Below are positions 34,155 through 46,117 of a stretch of 64,000 nt of DNA, piece after piece (the first letter of the stretch is position 1; each line of letters starts with the position of its first letter). Location: NCBI GenBank assembly GCA_009746045.1, contig RPFO01000229.1:242001-306000 (forward strand), in the 5' to 3' direction. Below the pieces are notes generated by a model, which ran no database searches, was not told where the DNA came from, and saw only the letters and a list, made by a program, of their open reading frames with translations. This DNA comes from Mesostigma viride (lineage: Eukaryota; Streptophyta; Mesostigmatophyceae; Mesostigmatales; Mesostigmataceae). The translations under genes and the position numbers were made by a program.

Positions 34155-34911
34155 CTAGTAGTCAAGGCCCCTGAAGTCGCAGTACGTGTATACGAACTCA
34201 CGATCCTCCATATCCAGCTCCGGACCTGCACCGGTATGAATTAAAACCGGCGTGCTCCCCGCCGCGTAAGTTGCGACGCGCCGACGCGCGACGAGGCGCA
34301 GAGGATGTGTAAAGATCGTCAATAATTCCCACCCCGCGGGAATCCACTCTCGCACAGAGGCGAGAAATGCCACCAGGTTAATTAAAACCTGGCGCTCGCG
34401 ACTGCGTACGCCGCGAGTGAGCAGCGATAACAGCGCGAGATCCTGAAACAAATTTGTCGACACCGCCGGCGCGCCCCCCGTGCGTAGCGATGCCCAGTTT
34501 TGCAGGTTTCTCTGGTAACCGGTGAGTGAAGAGAGGACGTTGTCCAACTCCTCAATGGCAGTCGTGACTTCGGTCACCGACCGCAAACCTCCCCGCACCT
34601 GGACCGTAAATGTCGATAAAATTTCGAATCTGGTCCAACAGTTGCGGAGCCGGCACCAGTGCTGGCAAATCGGGGTCCTCGGGGTTATCCCCGAGCAATG
34701 CGTGAGCTGCACGCTGCTGACGATGAAGCTCGTCGAGCGAGACCGTTACTTCGTCGAGCAATTGCTGCCACGACGGCACCGTCGGTCTTGACGAAGAACC
34801 AGCCGGCGGAGCGGCTATTTCCTCATCGTCCGGAATCCGAAATTCTTCCGAATTTGGCATCTTTTTGACAGAGCGTGTAATACGAGTTGTGAGAGCCACG
34901 AATTCCGCCAT
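34155..34911 (-). CDS. Extra 5' ORF beginning inside the 5' LTR (frame-broken)
   Basis: The ATG at 34911 lies within the last 17 bp of the LTR and the frame crosses the primer binding site (34911-34552, 119 codons). A second frame (34712-34155) continues with a plausible globular sequence (VTEVTTAIEELDNVLSSL, ending REFVYTYCDFRGLDY). The two overlap at 34552-34712, so one +1/-2 shift would join them. I do not recognise the product; it is not a known Copia component. It could be captured host sequence or an additional particle protein. Confidence 0.4.
34879..34898 (-). promoter_or_regulatory. Putative primer binding site
   Basis: Minus strand TGGCTCTCACAACTCGTATT at the inner LTR border. It would pair with a tRNA 3' end ...AGAGCCA. 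The tRNA species was not identified. Confidence 0.35.
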
Positions 34912-35493
34912 GGTTCTTGCAGGAAGTTGCCTTTATTAACAATCAGGAAACACAGACGTAAGTCACGTCACTTCCAAGACTGCACGCAGCACAGACGACA
35001 GGGTCGCAGTGCCAAGAGAACGTGCACGCAAGAACTAGCGTCCCGGTGTGACCAAGTCACTCATATAGCTTGCTAGGGACGCGTCCAAGTATTCAGCTGC
35101 ACTGTCACAGCTGAACTGTCAATCAATTGATTACACAGACTCTGGCACGCCTTTGGCGCGCAGATCTATCAATTGTCCATACGGCTAGTCCTGTGGACCT
35201 ATCCGTACACTAGTCAGCATCAACTGTCTCATAGGTCCTGGCGCGCTACAGTGCGCCTACCTATCAATTGACCATCAAGTCCTGTACAAGTCCTGTCAAC
35301 GTCCTGCGGACTATCAAAGTGACACTTGTACATCCTGTGTCCGTACGCGCCCACAGTGGCGCGCCGGGTACTGTCGGCACAGCCTAGGAAACGTCATAAC
35401 TTTTACGTTCCTTAACCAAATGAGGCGTTCAAGGTGCCGTTGGAAAGAGCGTAACAATCTCTATCCATCTAACGTAAATCCTTTACGTTAACT
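34895..35493 (-). repeat. 5' LTR
   Basis: Partner of 27694-28292. Directly internal to it (minus strand) reads TGGCTCTCACAACTCG, whose TGG start is what a tRNA primer binding site would show. Confidence 0.95.
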
Positions 35494-35926
35494 TAGGTGG
35501 CCTTATACACAGAAAAACCTCATTTAGCGTATGTTCAGGTTTTAGCACGCCAAACGCAATAACTTGAGCTAGACTTGTCGGAATGACCTGGGACTTGGAC
35601 CACTGCTGTCCCCCTGTTAGCCGGATTTTCGCTACATTTTGTTGCCTAATCTGAAGTGTTTATGACATGTTTATTCCCAATGTCCGGTAAAAAAAGGGTA
35701 CTTTTGCGGGGAAATTAATAACTGTTCAAGGTTTTGTCATTTTCATGATGTAAATAGCTCAGCAAGCTACAAACTCAGGGAACTATAGACGCTACATTTT
35801 TTTTTGCCAACAAATGAGTGCATGGGCTGGGGCATACATAGCCCTAATTAGCGTCTTTTTCTATTTATAGCGCTATATTGGCGCATATGTGGGGGTAGTA
35901 CCCCCAACAAGTGCATGGACAACTCA
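35494..35926. other. Short unique segment between two elements
   Basis: No open frame or repeat recognised between the 5' LTR and the CTAG-flanked element. Confidence 0.4.
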
Positions 35927-36241
35927 CTAGCCCCTAAACCGTCCTCGTGCCGATTTTCGACTGCGAGTTTTTCTCATGCCTCACATTCGGCATGAGTTTG
36001 TGCGCCCTGTAGGGATTTGGCGGGAAGGTTTTGGCCGGAACCAACTAGACCACCGAAAAGATCTAGATTCACTCTATCCGTAGGACACTTGTCTGACCGT
36101 ATTTGACCACCGTATCAGGGTGGAAACCCTGGTCAAAGTCAACAGGGTACCCTGGTGCATGCAGGTTTGGGCGGTAAAAAAAATTGACAAAAACGTACGA
36201 AAACGAAGGATGCGAAAAAAGGGGGGAGCGCGGACGTAGAC

Positions 36242-37600
36242 ATGGCGGACGAAATGCAGGCAGATATACGGACTTTCAAGGTAAAGAAGGGCATTTTCAT
36301 GGCAGTGCCTGTGGAAAAGTTCGGACTAGACTAAGCGATAGAGCAGTATGGGGAAAAACACAGCGAGGTACGTTTGCCGGGCAAGGTAGTGACAGTGAAC
36401 AGTTCCGGAGATGGTGCACGGTGCTATTTCCCGGACGACAAGCTCACGTACCCATTCACCCGTGAGCAGATTTTCATATATTCGTGCAGCTCAGATGAGT
36501 ACGAAGCTCTAGTGAAAGAATGCGCAGCCAGGAAGGTCCCAACGGCAGGTAGCAGTGACGATGATAGCGAGCAGGGCCAGGATAGCGATTCTGACGCCGG
36601 CGAGGACGACGACGACAAATCCGAGGATATCGAGCTGCCCACACCGGTCAAGCGACGCGAGCCGGGGAAGCGCGCTGTCGGCAACCCGAAGAAGAACCCA
36701 GCCATCAGCCACGCCCCGAAAAGGCGCCGTCAGACCAAGGTGGCGGCCAGCGAGAGCGTTGTCTCGGACGCTTCCGATGACGACTTTGTTTACCAGAAGG
36801 GTGCGGAGGGTCCGGTGCCGAGCGGTGAGGCTGAGCTCGATGATTCGCTTTTTCCTAACGACACGCCTGCCACTGAGGAGCCAGCCGAGACTGTCAGGAA
36901 ATCTGGTTTCGGCAAGCCAGGTGTGTTTCCTTTTCCCGATACTCCGGTGCTGTCGCCGATGACGGGTACCGCCTGCTATCAAAACCTTTCCCCTGTCCAG
37001 CTCAAGTTTGGGCCCCTCGGGCTGTTCTCCCTTTTCTGGTCCCAACGTGATGTCGTGGCCAAGATTGTCAAGGAGACCAACGACTATGCTGAGCTCAAGG
37101 GGGCGGGCAAGCCAGGTGGGCGTGAGTGGCACCCCTTAACAATGCATGAGATGGGCAAATGTCTGGGTGGAGCAGGTGCTGTGCCAACTGTGCTGCGCGC
37201 AAGGCAGGAAGCACAAGACCTCGGTCATGTGCGAGCACTGTGACATGGCGTTCTGCAGCAACAGCGAGCGGAACTGCTTCGGCCTCTTCCACTCCGGGCA
37301 GGTGGAGGGGCTGGACTTCAACGTGACGAAGCAGCGGGTATGGCAGCGCCTCTCCCAGCGTGGCGAATGCGCCAAGAATTTCAAGGGCGCTACTACCACG
37401 AGGGGGCAGCAGCCACCACCCGGAAGCTCAAGGGGGTGGCGCGGCGCCGCCATCTCAGGGCGGAGCATGTCCGCCTGGGATATAGCCCTACGGAGGCTGA
37501 CTAAGAATGCTAGCATTTGTTGCCTACGTGGCATGGCATTTGGCCTTTCCTGCCCGCGCTCATGCGCGCCGTGTATCACCATGGGCCGGCATGGTTTGAA
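36242..37600 (+). pseudogene. piggyBac transposase with deleted catalytic core
   Basis: An ATG at 36242 opens the frame but an in-frame TAA (36332-36334) follows 30 codons later. The frame then continues to 37243 with an acidic, Ser-rich N-terminal region, a bipartite basic stretch (PKRRRQ) and FSLFWSQRDVVAKIVKETNDYA ... WHPLTMHEMGKCLG, split here, the start of the DDE_Tnp_1_7 domain. In a +1 frame from about 37170 the C-terminal cysteine-rich zinc domain appears (CQLCCAQG, then CEHCDMAFC and CFGLFH). Everything between, including the three catalytic Asp, is absent: an internal deletion of several hundred codons with a frameshift at the joint. Confidence 0.8.
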
Positions 37601-37939
37601 GTGTGTGTTATTGTTTCATGGTCCCACCTGTGCATGTGTTATTTGGTTTCATGTTGTTAGCCTGCATGGGTTCTTGTTTCATGGTCATGTCTTATTAGCT
37701 TTCATGTTTATGCATAACTTGTGCAGTTTGAAAATCTGCTCCGTGATGGTCACAGTGCCACCTATTTCTAGTTGGCAATTTTCAGTGTTACTGCATGCAT
37801 GGTCCCTTGGTCACTTATTTATCTAGGAGTGCTGGGATGCTTTGACTTTGTGTGCAAGGTCCATCATGCATGTAAAAATAATTACCACAGTATCAGCGGG
37901 TCTGCAAGCATTTACGCTTATTGTGGCATATATTTGTGC

Positions 37940-38446
37940 CACATAGGCTGGAATAAACATAATCATGCATGTTTCATGCTTACCTATCATTTCCATGTTC
38001 AAAACTGCACTAGGATGTTTATTCTAGCCCCCCCAAAACTGGTGACTCAAAATAGTCACCAGCTATTTTTAGCATTATCTTGTGGGTCCCTGGGTGAAAC
38101 AAGACATGTAAGTGTTTGGATGTAGTGCTTGGGTACAGTTGCAGTCCCCCCTGAAATACTAGGGTGAAATCCAAGGTATACGTGCTCCATCATGCATGAT
38201 AAGGATGTGAACCCCGTACTCGCGGCCCGCGCGTAGTCGTCTCCAATCATATCCGGCAGGGACCTGCAGTGGTTATGGCAGGTATTGGTGGCACACAGGT
38301 TGGAATAAGTGTTAGCATGCATACTCCATGCTTACCTATCGTTTCCATGTTCAAAACTGCACTAGGATGCCTATTTTAGCCCCCAAAAAACTCGCGACTC
38401 AAAATAGTCACCAGTTATTTTTAGCACCAGCTGATGGGTCCCTGGG
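37940..38446 (+). repeat. Direct 155-bp duplication, period 352 bp
   Basis: 37940-38095 and 38292-38446 share a block from cacaYaggYtggaataa to gggtccctggg. Both contain ggtgactcaaaatagtcacc-like dyads. They lie in the 3' non-coding part of the piggyBac element. Confidence 0.8.
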
Positions 38447-38783
38447 GGAGTTACAATTTTTAGTGTTTGTATCCCATCCTAACTAAAAAATCTATCTACA
38501 AAACCAACCCCAGGGTCAACTCATCGAGGAAAGGGGTCTATCATCCATTATAAGGGTGTCACCGCGCCCACTCACCGTACCCCCCTGAGGGGGGGGCTAT
38601 TTATAGAGCAGGGGGGGCTAGCACTGGGACCACCCACTATACCCCCAGGTGGGCCCTAATATGGTTATGCTTGGTTCCTAGTATGGTCTAGAAAAAATAA
38701 TTAGGCTGAATGGGGGCACCTGTGGCATACTGTGCAACTCATGACTCATTTTAGTCACGAGTCAAAGACGGTTGAGGGGCTAG

Positions 38784-39826
38784 AGATGTTATTTAGTGCC
38801 CCCAATCATAATTTAGCATGGTGCAACTGAAATTCAAGTGATATTAGCATGGGTCAAGTTTTAAGGTTTTTGGGGTGCCACCTCCCCTTAATGTAGTGGA
38901 TCTCTACCGGAACTGGCGGGGGGGGGGAGAATCAGGCATGCAAGCAATGAGGACTTCTCCATGGGATATGCAGATGGTATGTCGCAGTATTACTATGTCC
39001 TTGGGACATCAACTACAACAATAAAAAGTACAACAATAAAACAGCCTAGCATTTGGGTGTGCACTTGGTTGTCTTGAAGAAGATGTCTTGAAGAAGTTGT
39101 ATACAGAGTAAGGGCGAGAAACCCACAGATACACGGCATTATTCCAACAAAGTGAATTACATGGTCACACTCTAATGCAGCCAGCCAGTTCAGGATTGAG
39201 GTAGGCAGCACATGTGACTTTTATATGCTGGCCGTCAGGCTAGCTAGTTATTGGCGCGCAGCACCATCAGCTCAGCTCTGGCCAAGGTAATGGAAACACA
39301 GAACATCACTTGTGAACCGAATGTAGCACAGACATGGCTGTTCACATCAGCAACGTGAGAGATGCACATGATGCCTGCAAGAAAGCCATCAAGCCACCGA
39401 CATGCCAACGCAAGCCAGCAAACATGCAGCAAGCACAACAAACACCTACCACGGTGATGATATCACACCCCCAATCTGCCAATCCCTAGATAGTAGATAC
39501 CTAGCTGAGGCTGCGGGTGGGGCCTGCTCAGGTGTTCAAAGGCTAGGGCTGGATTCGGAAAATGTTGGGTGGTTACCTGCCAAAAATCGCCCCACATTCT
39601 TTACAGCACTTGAGTGCTCCGTGACCTCTCAACAGAGGCTTAGGTTCCATCAATAACTTGCGCCAGCAAGGCAAACAATCATAGACAGCCACCAATGCAA
39701 GCAATACAGCTATGCAAATAATCCAGAAAAACAAGTAGGCACAAGTCAGCGATGCAAGCCGCTTAGTCAGTATTAATGCATGCAATGACCTCCTTGTGGC
39801 GACAACCAAGGCAGTCATGGCAGTCA
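38784..39826. other. Region without a recognised gene
   Basis: Only short open stretches; a G-run at 38919-38927 and no repeat homology noticed. Confidence 0.4.
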
Positions 39827-40572
39827 TGACAGCCATGACAGCCAAGACAGCAAGGACAGCCATGAAAGCTGAAAGCCATGACAGCAACGACAGCCAAGAC
39901 AGCACAAGGACAGCCGCAATGGCCATGACAGCGACGACAGCCATTATAGCCATGACAGCCATGACAGCAATGACAGCCATGATAGCCATGACAGCCATGA
40001 CAGCCATGACAGCCATGACAGCCACGACAGCCACGACAGCCACGACAGCCACGACAGCCACGACAGCCACGACAGCCACGACAGCCACGACAGCCACGAC
40101 AGCCACGACAGCCACGACAGCCACGACAGCCACGACAGCCACGACAGCCATGACAGCCATGACAGCCACGACAGCCACGACAGCCACGACAGCCACGACA
40201 GCCACGACAGCCACGACAGCCACGACAGCCACGACAGCCACGACAGCCACGACAGCCACGACAGCCATGACAGCCACGACAGCCACGACAGCCACGACAG
40301 CCACGACAGCCACGACAGCCACGACAGCCACGACAGCCACGACAGCCACGACAGCCACGACAGCCACGACAGCCACGACAGCCATGACAGCCATGACAGC
40401 CATGACAGCCATGACAGCCATGACAGCCATGACAGCCATGACAGCCATGACAGCCATGACAGCCATGACAGCCATGACAGCCATGACAGCCATGACAGCC
40501 ATGACAGCCATGAAAGCTGAAAGCCATGACAGCAAGGACAGCCAAGACAGCACAAGGACAGCCGCAATGGCC
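39827..40572. repeat. 9-bp minisatellite (CCACGACAG/CCATGACAG)n
   Basis: About 75 copies of the same 9-mer as in the arms, with two variants (CACGACAGC and CATGACAGC) segregated into blocks. The long open frames through it are artefacts. Confidence 0.95.
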
Positions 40573-40639
40573 ATGGCGGCAATGACTGCCCAGGAGCGAA
40601 CAGTAACATCATCAACACAAGTATGCAACCATAACCAAC

Positions 40640-41105
40640 ACTAACGCGTGCTTGATGGGCTCTCGCTCACCAACGCACCATCGGGACCTGACCCAAAGCA
40701 AGTCCGGTTTTACGCGCGCTCCTACATTCATCGACCAACGATGGACAACGCGGAAGATTCAAGACAGCTCGCAGGAAAGAAAATAACACCAGCAACCCCG
40801 CTCGCCAGTTGCATGTTACAACTGTTGCCAGCGACCCCGCTCGCCAGTTTACACTTGTTTATGGCGAGCAGAGTCGCCCGTAACTCGCCTGGATATCGGT
40901 CCGCCTGGCGACATAACAAGGCAATATCAATCTTTTAAGTGAAAATCAATTGGCAGATGCAGCAATGCGAAGGAACAATCGATAGTAATGGCGTCACTTG
41001 ATCTACTGCATTGGAACATTCTGCTACGACTAACACGGTAAAGCTCTGGAGAAAATCCACGCTACAATGCCTCATTTATTGGATTGCAGGTAACGCTACC
41101 TTGTC
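40640..41105 (+). repeat. Diverged copy of arm sequence
   Basis: Same order as the right arm: minisatellite, then tgcttgatgggctctcgctc (arm about 57905), then the block at arm 58054-58240. The arm segment of about 900 bp between these is missing and there is extra sequence at about 40800-40880. Homology ends at the same base as the arm junction 58241. Confidence 0.8.
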
Positions 41106-41480
41106 ATACTCTTAGCAACAAGATATGGAAACGTCAATCTACGTTTAATAAGCATCCATGCCGCCCCCGTTAATGTCCGGAATATCCTTCCCGCTATGGC
41201 TGCCGGGTGTGCCCGCTGCTCTGTAACTTTGGCAGCAGCTGTCTCTTGCATAGGGTTTTAACAGCTTTTACCTGTACTTACGGCATGGCTACATTCGTAC
41301 ACCTACCGACGTGAGTTGAGGCTGGAGTCTGGTTTACGCTGGTTACGCAGACTTCCCGTCTGGATACGCCGCTAGGGCAGTCCACGGCCTGCTTGGAGTA
41401 GCTCGCAACCAGGCGCGGCGGCGATCCCCGGTCTGATTCTGGTCCGGGGGTGAGTTTTTAACTCATGAGTGAAAAAAATA

Positions 41481-44400
41481 GGGCTTTTGACAGATCTGTA
41501 AAGTTAGGGCCCGAAAAATACAGATGGCTAGGCGTATATGCAGATCTGTTTTTTTAATACAGATCTGTACGTAAACTCCGACGTAATGCCTTTACGTCTT
41601 CGGGGGTCGAAGTGCAGGCCGTGCTCAGTACCTGGAAGCAAAATTCAGCCATGGCTACGAATAGAGGAATGTCAGCCGTATGACCTGCACACGAGGGTAA
41701 TTAAGAAATCAAGCCGAAGTTAATCCTGCATCTGAGCGAGCAGAATAATTGCAAACACAACAGCAATTGTGCGACAGACCAAACAATATCGCCGCGTGCA
41801 CTAGGCTCTGTATTCTGGTCACACCCAGATGCATTGGCTACATTGGATTAGGCGCCTTAACGAACTGAGTCGAGGCAAAACGCGAGGAGCGCCATCTAAG
41901 CAGTTGCTTGTCATGTCTATACGCCCGGGCATCTCATGATCTGTCTACCATGCACGCATTTTCCTTGGATGAATCAAACAGCTTTTGACATTTTAATGGC
42001 GACAATGAAGTCCGGCCACGACAATATAGCGCTGCTCAGAGCTTCGTTGCCGAGAAAGGTTTAAGAGGTGCTTTGTCCGGGCAGATAATGTAACTCTGCC
42101 TAGACCCCGGTAGCTTTCAGCGCGCGCATATTGCTTGAGGTAAGCGAGCCACGACGCCTGCAGGTGCTCCTGCCGAGGTGGAGACCTCCGAGAGCACGTG
42201 GATTAGGCTCATGCGTCAAAGCAGCATCGACCTTCATTCTCATGGTGTGGAAGGTCACTTTTCAGGATTAACAAATCTGAATGTTGATTGCCTGTTCATT
42301 TTCCGTCAATTGAGCAGCGATTGAAACCATGAGCCATGCAAGTGTAAGGTGCAGAATTCAGTTGATGAACCCAAGCCGGTAATGTGCAAAATAGATGAAC
42401 CCAAGTAATATGTGCAGATGTTTCGTCCCACTGGCTGTGTGCTATTGCATGAACCGTGTAGGCCCTTGGCGTGTACTCACTTGCTGCAGCCGTGCCCACA
42501 GCTGCTTGTCAATACACGCGGCAGGCACAACGACTTTTGCCGCGAGGTGAAACATTTAACTCCCCCACACCTTGCATTTTTCACTCTTTCTTTTCCCTAT
42601 CCATCCTACCCCCCAGCACACACACACGCCAACATACATACACATGCACATAAATGTTCACACACACATGCACACACGCACGCATACACACATGCACACA
42701 CGCACACACGCACACATGCACACATGCACACATGCACACATGCACACACGCAAACACGCACACACGCACACATGCACACACGCACACACGCACACACGCA
42801 CACACGCACACACGCACACACGCACACACGCACACACGCACACACGCACACACGCACACAAGCACACACGCACACACGCACACACGCACACACGCACACA
42901 CGCACACACGCACACACGCACACACGCACACACGCACACACGCACACACGCACACACGCACACACGCACACACGCACACACGCACACACGCACACACGCA
43001 CTCACGCACACACGCACACACGCACACACGCACACACGCACACACGCACACACATGCACACTGTGACATACACATGTATGCACACAATATCACACGCATG
43101 CACACACCCACGTGCGCACATGCACGCTAACACATGCACACAAACATGTGCACACACCCACGAGCACACGTGCACATGCATACAAACGCACACAAACACA
43201 GGCAGACTTGCACACATGCGCCACACACATCAATCCATCACCAATAAACGGGTTGCTTGGACCCAACGACCTTCTTACTCGCCTGTCCACCCAATGTTCT
43301 GCCCATCCTCCCGCCTGCCCGCCTGCAAGTCTGCCACCCGCCTATCTGCCCACCCATCTGTCAACCTGCCTGCCTGCCTGCTTGTGTGCATGCCTGTGGG
43401 CCTGCATGTGCACCTGCGCCCATGCACTTATTATGCCCCCATGGCACATACATGCAGCCTAGCTAGTTGAGTGTCTCTAGGCACGCGCACATGGGTGGCT
43501 ACATGGGCATTTGCCTGTGTCTTGGGCTGGGGCGTTGGGCTGATTAGTTCAAGAGTGGGCGGGAAGACGGTGGTATAATTGGGTGGGTAGGGACGGAGTG
43601 GATGGATGATTGGGGGGGTGGATGCGGGTGGGACTCAAGTTAGTGTTAAGTCCAATGTTGCCTATAGCATCAACAAAAATAAGCGAGAAAGCAGCCTAAA
43701 TTCAAGGAGCCTACTTCTTGTAACATGTGCCAAACTGCAATTAATGGTTGCAGGCTCACAAGCTGCCAGATTCATAACGCAAATGGAATGAATTGCATGG
43801 TTACAGGACAAGCGTGTGGTTGGAAATCTTACAATGCGTGGCAACGTCTCTTTCATGTGCCCACTGAGAACCGCTGTTCTTCGACACAAGAAGGCTTTGG
43901 CAAGCAACGAGCTTCGGCCAGGGCCTTCATTTCAAGGAACCGTGTGTGAAGCAAGAACTCAGGATTTACAAACACAAACTATACCTAACTTTGCGACCTT
44001 CATGCAGTATGTCATGTGCATGGCTATGTAGTATGTGCCAACAATCACAACGAAAACGTGCGAAATTGCAAACATTGCCATGGAAGGGCAGGAGCCACGC
44101 ACGCAGCAAATTAAAACGGTTCGTGAACCAGTCTGTCGGGCATAAAGGCAGCAAAGTCTGGCCAGCAATAATGCAGTGCGATGCGAGACAAACTCGGTAA
44201 ATATGGGCAGGCAGGCGCAGCTCGTCCTCAGCAGTGCTATCTAACGTGACGGCGCCTTATTTCCGCGTGCACGGTGCCGAACATGGCACTGGCCTGATTC
44301 CAGTTGCAGCAACGCCAGATGCCTTCCCGTCATAGAGCAGAGGCTTCACGTACGTCGACATCGTTGGCTACCAATCGCTATGCTTCCCGTGATAATGCAC

Positions 44401-44726
44401 TACGCGTCCGAACAAAATGTCGAGAAAGCAAACAATCTACACGCGAGAGAACTGGGCTGATAGCTTTTCAGTACTGGTTTTACCGTGCCTTCAAATTCCA
44501 TTAGCTTACTTAACCATGGCTGACTAATTTTAGCTAATTTACAGGTATTTGTACCACTGGCCGCACCGCCCGCAATCCCCGCATGCATGGCCCGGGACGA
44601 GTCTCGAAGACGTAAGGACATTACGTCGGAGTTTACGTACAGATCTGTATTTAAAAAACAGATCTGTATATACGCCTAGCCATCTGTATTTTTCGGGCCC
44701 TAACTTTACAGATCTGTCAAAAGCTC
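41481..44726. mobile_element. Mutator-like (MULE) non-autonomous element, 9-bp target duplication
   Basis: Inverted termini of about 120 bp (41481-41601 and 44606-44726) begin GGGCTTTTGACAGATCTG and GAGCTTTTGACAGATCTG and differ at about five positions. Each carries the palindrome CAGATCTG three times. The 9-bp AAAAAAATA flanks both sides (41472-41480 and 44727-44735). Long TIRs plus a 9-bp duplication fit Mutator-type elements. No MURA transposase is recognisable; much of the interior is an ACACGC microsatellite and unique sequence. Confidence 0.8.
42655..43052. repeat. (ACACGC)n microsatellite
   Basis: Near-perfect hexanucleotide array inside the MULE-like element; open frames across it in all directions are spurious. 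Confidence 0.95.
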
Positions 44727-44839
44727 AAAAAAATATTCTCCCTGCGTCACCGTCGGCGGCGTCGGATTCGCGTCGGTACACCGTCCGCATTGGAAGTTCT
44801 AACTAAATAATTAGCTTCTGGAAAATGTTCTGGCTGAAA

Positions 44840-44990
44840 ACCATAAAAAAAACAAAAGAAAATTAATTAATTAACTCCGGGGGCTGAGGACTGGACTCAA
44901 CAAACAAACAAACAAAATTAATTAATTAACTGGCATGTGGGCACGGGGTCGTCGCCCTGTGAGAAAACAAACAAACACTTTATATTATAA
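44840..44990. repeat. Paired (CAAA)n-(TTAA)n tracts
   Basis: acaaaagaaaattaattaat and acaaacaaacaaaattaatt alternate with short GC-rich spacers. The same arrangement with (TTTAA) occurs at 47945-48040. Confidence 0.7.
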
Positions 44991-45155
44991 AATAAAAAGT
45001 ACATAAAACCTTCGAAAATACCTTGGACAGGCGGGAAACATGAAATATCGTGAAAATCGAAAAAAAACCGCGAGACGCAGGCCGAGCGCGGGGTGAGGCT
45101 CGAACTTCACCTTAACAACGTGCTGCTGAATGTCTCCCCCCTGCCGGCACTGATC

Positions 45156-45935
45156 ATGGACAACGACGTAGGTGGACATAGTTATGGCGGACATAGTTAT
45201 GGGCCGAGCCCATCATTTGCGCAGCCTTCCCCGCAACCCGCAGATTGGTCGCCACCTTCATCGCCATCGCCGCGTGCTCATCCGACCCCACCTTCATCAC
45301 CAGAGACTCCATCATCCCCGCCTCCTGGCACGCCACCACCAGAGACTCCATCATCCCCGCCTCCTGGCACGCCACCGTGGGATTTAAACCCGGTCTGGGC
45401 GGCAAAGTTGCCGCCGCTGAGCCGGAGTCCTCGCCCTGTACCCACGCCGACAGCAATGCACGCAGCCCAGCTGAGGCTGAGCGGAAGCAAGCAAACCACC
45501 TTGCTGTCGCTCGGCTTCCGGAAGTTGGGAAGTGCAGCCGGTTCGAACCAAGACCCCATCGTTAACCGGCCAGCCCCCCAGCTGTCGCCTCGCCGACGGT
45601 CGCTTTGCGCTCGGCGGACGTGGGAGCGGATGCTGGCGACAATTCTCAAGCCTGAGCGTTCCACTGCGAAACACCCTATCCTGTGCCTGCCACGGCCCGG
45701 ACCCGGACGTCCTCCTGCCAAGGCCGTCCAGGGGGGGACACTTCTGCTGGTGAGGTTGGACAGGCCGTTGGCTAAGTGGTGGGCTGCGGCTTATCGCCCC
45801 CACAAGACCGCGGGAGACCAAGAGCTGCATCCAGCCATGGCAGCGTGGCTTGAAGACGACGACTGGACGCCCGAAACTGAGCGGCCACATGTAGGCCTGC
45901 CGGATGTGGATGGAGAGCGAGCAGCCACTGCCTAG
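45156..45935 (+). CDS. Hypothetical proline-rich protein
   Basis: An ATG at 45156 (the frame is open from about 45093) gives 259 codons. The first third is low-complexity: two GGHSYG-type repeats and two ETPSSPPPGTPP repeats. The remainder is basic and ordinary-looking (RRTWERMLATILKPERSTAK, then GGTLLLVRLDRPLAKWW). I do not recognise a domain. It is followed by a LINE-like 3' end (46118-46253), so it might be an ORF1-type product of a retroelement, or a host exon. Confidence is low to moderate because the codon use looks genuine but no homology is evident. Confidence 0.35.
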   Translation: MDNDVGGHSYGGHSYGPSPSFAQPSPQPADWSPPSSPSPRAHPTPPSSPETPSSPPPGTPPPETPSSPPPGTPPWDLNPVWAAKLPPLSRSPRPVPTPTAMHAAQLRLSGSKQTTLLSLGFRKLGSAAGSNQDPIVNRPAPQLSPRRRSLCARRTWERMLATILKPERSTAKHPILCLPRPGPGRPPAKAVQGGTLLLVRLDRPLAKWWAAAYRPHKTAGDQELHPAMAAWLEDDDWTPETERPHVGLPDVDGERAATA

Positions 45936-46117
45936 ATATGATGTATTAGCATATGCTCTCTCTCGCCACATTGTGCCTACGCAAAGAGCTGCTCTTTGCT
46001 GAGAAGCCATGCCCTAGCTCATGTTTATCATGCTTACTGATTATCTTCCACCCCATGTCCGCACTCACGTGCTGTGAATGCATGGTGGTGCAGGTGCACC
46101 ATGTGCACCCCGAGCAG

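Larger units (their letters stand above)
27694..35493 (-). mobile_element. Complete Copia-related LTR retrotransposon with unusual domain order
   Basis: Two 599-bp LTRs differ at two positions only, so the insertion is young. The element is read on the minus strand: 5' LTR (34895-35493), an extra ORF, gag, integrase, protease, reverse transcriptase/RNase H, polypurine tract, 3' LTR (27694-28292). RT and RNase H are Copia-type by motifs, but integrase precedes protease, unlike the usual Copia PR-INT-RT-RH and Gypsy PR-RT-RH-INT orders. Gag and pol share a frame and are separated by a single TGA; RT is in the -1 frame. No flanking target duplication is obvious. Assignment to Copia is inferred from the RT/RH motifs and LTR structure. 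Confidence 0.9.
35931..38779 (+). mobile_element. Decayed piggyBac element flanked by CTAG
   Basis: Ends are CCCCTAAACCGTC (35931) and, inverted, CCCCTCAACCGTC (to 38779), 12 of 13 identical, each bordered by CTAG (35927-35930 and 38780-38783). These ends resemble those of the TTAA-flanked elements at 3258 and 19083. Subterminal similarity with the reverse complement of 3340-3400 (tatgcttggttcc) supports one family. It contains a piggyBac transposase pseudogene. CTAG instead of TTAA is unusual for piggyBac. Confidence 0.7.

Noticed and set aside
27689-35498. Target site duplication of the LTR retrotransposon
   Set aside because: No 4-6 bp match between the two flanks at any plausible LTR border; ends may be off or the flanks rearranged.
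42412-43470. His/Thr-rich and Cys/Val-rich open frames across the ACACGC array
   Set aside because: Pure hexanucleotide microsatellite; open on both strands.
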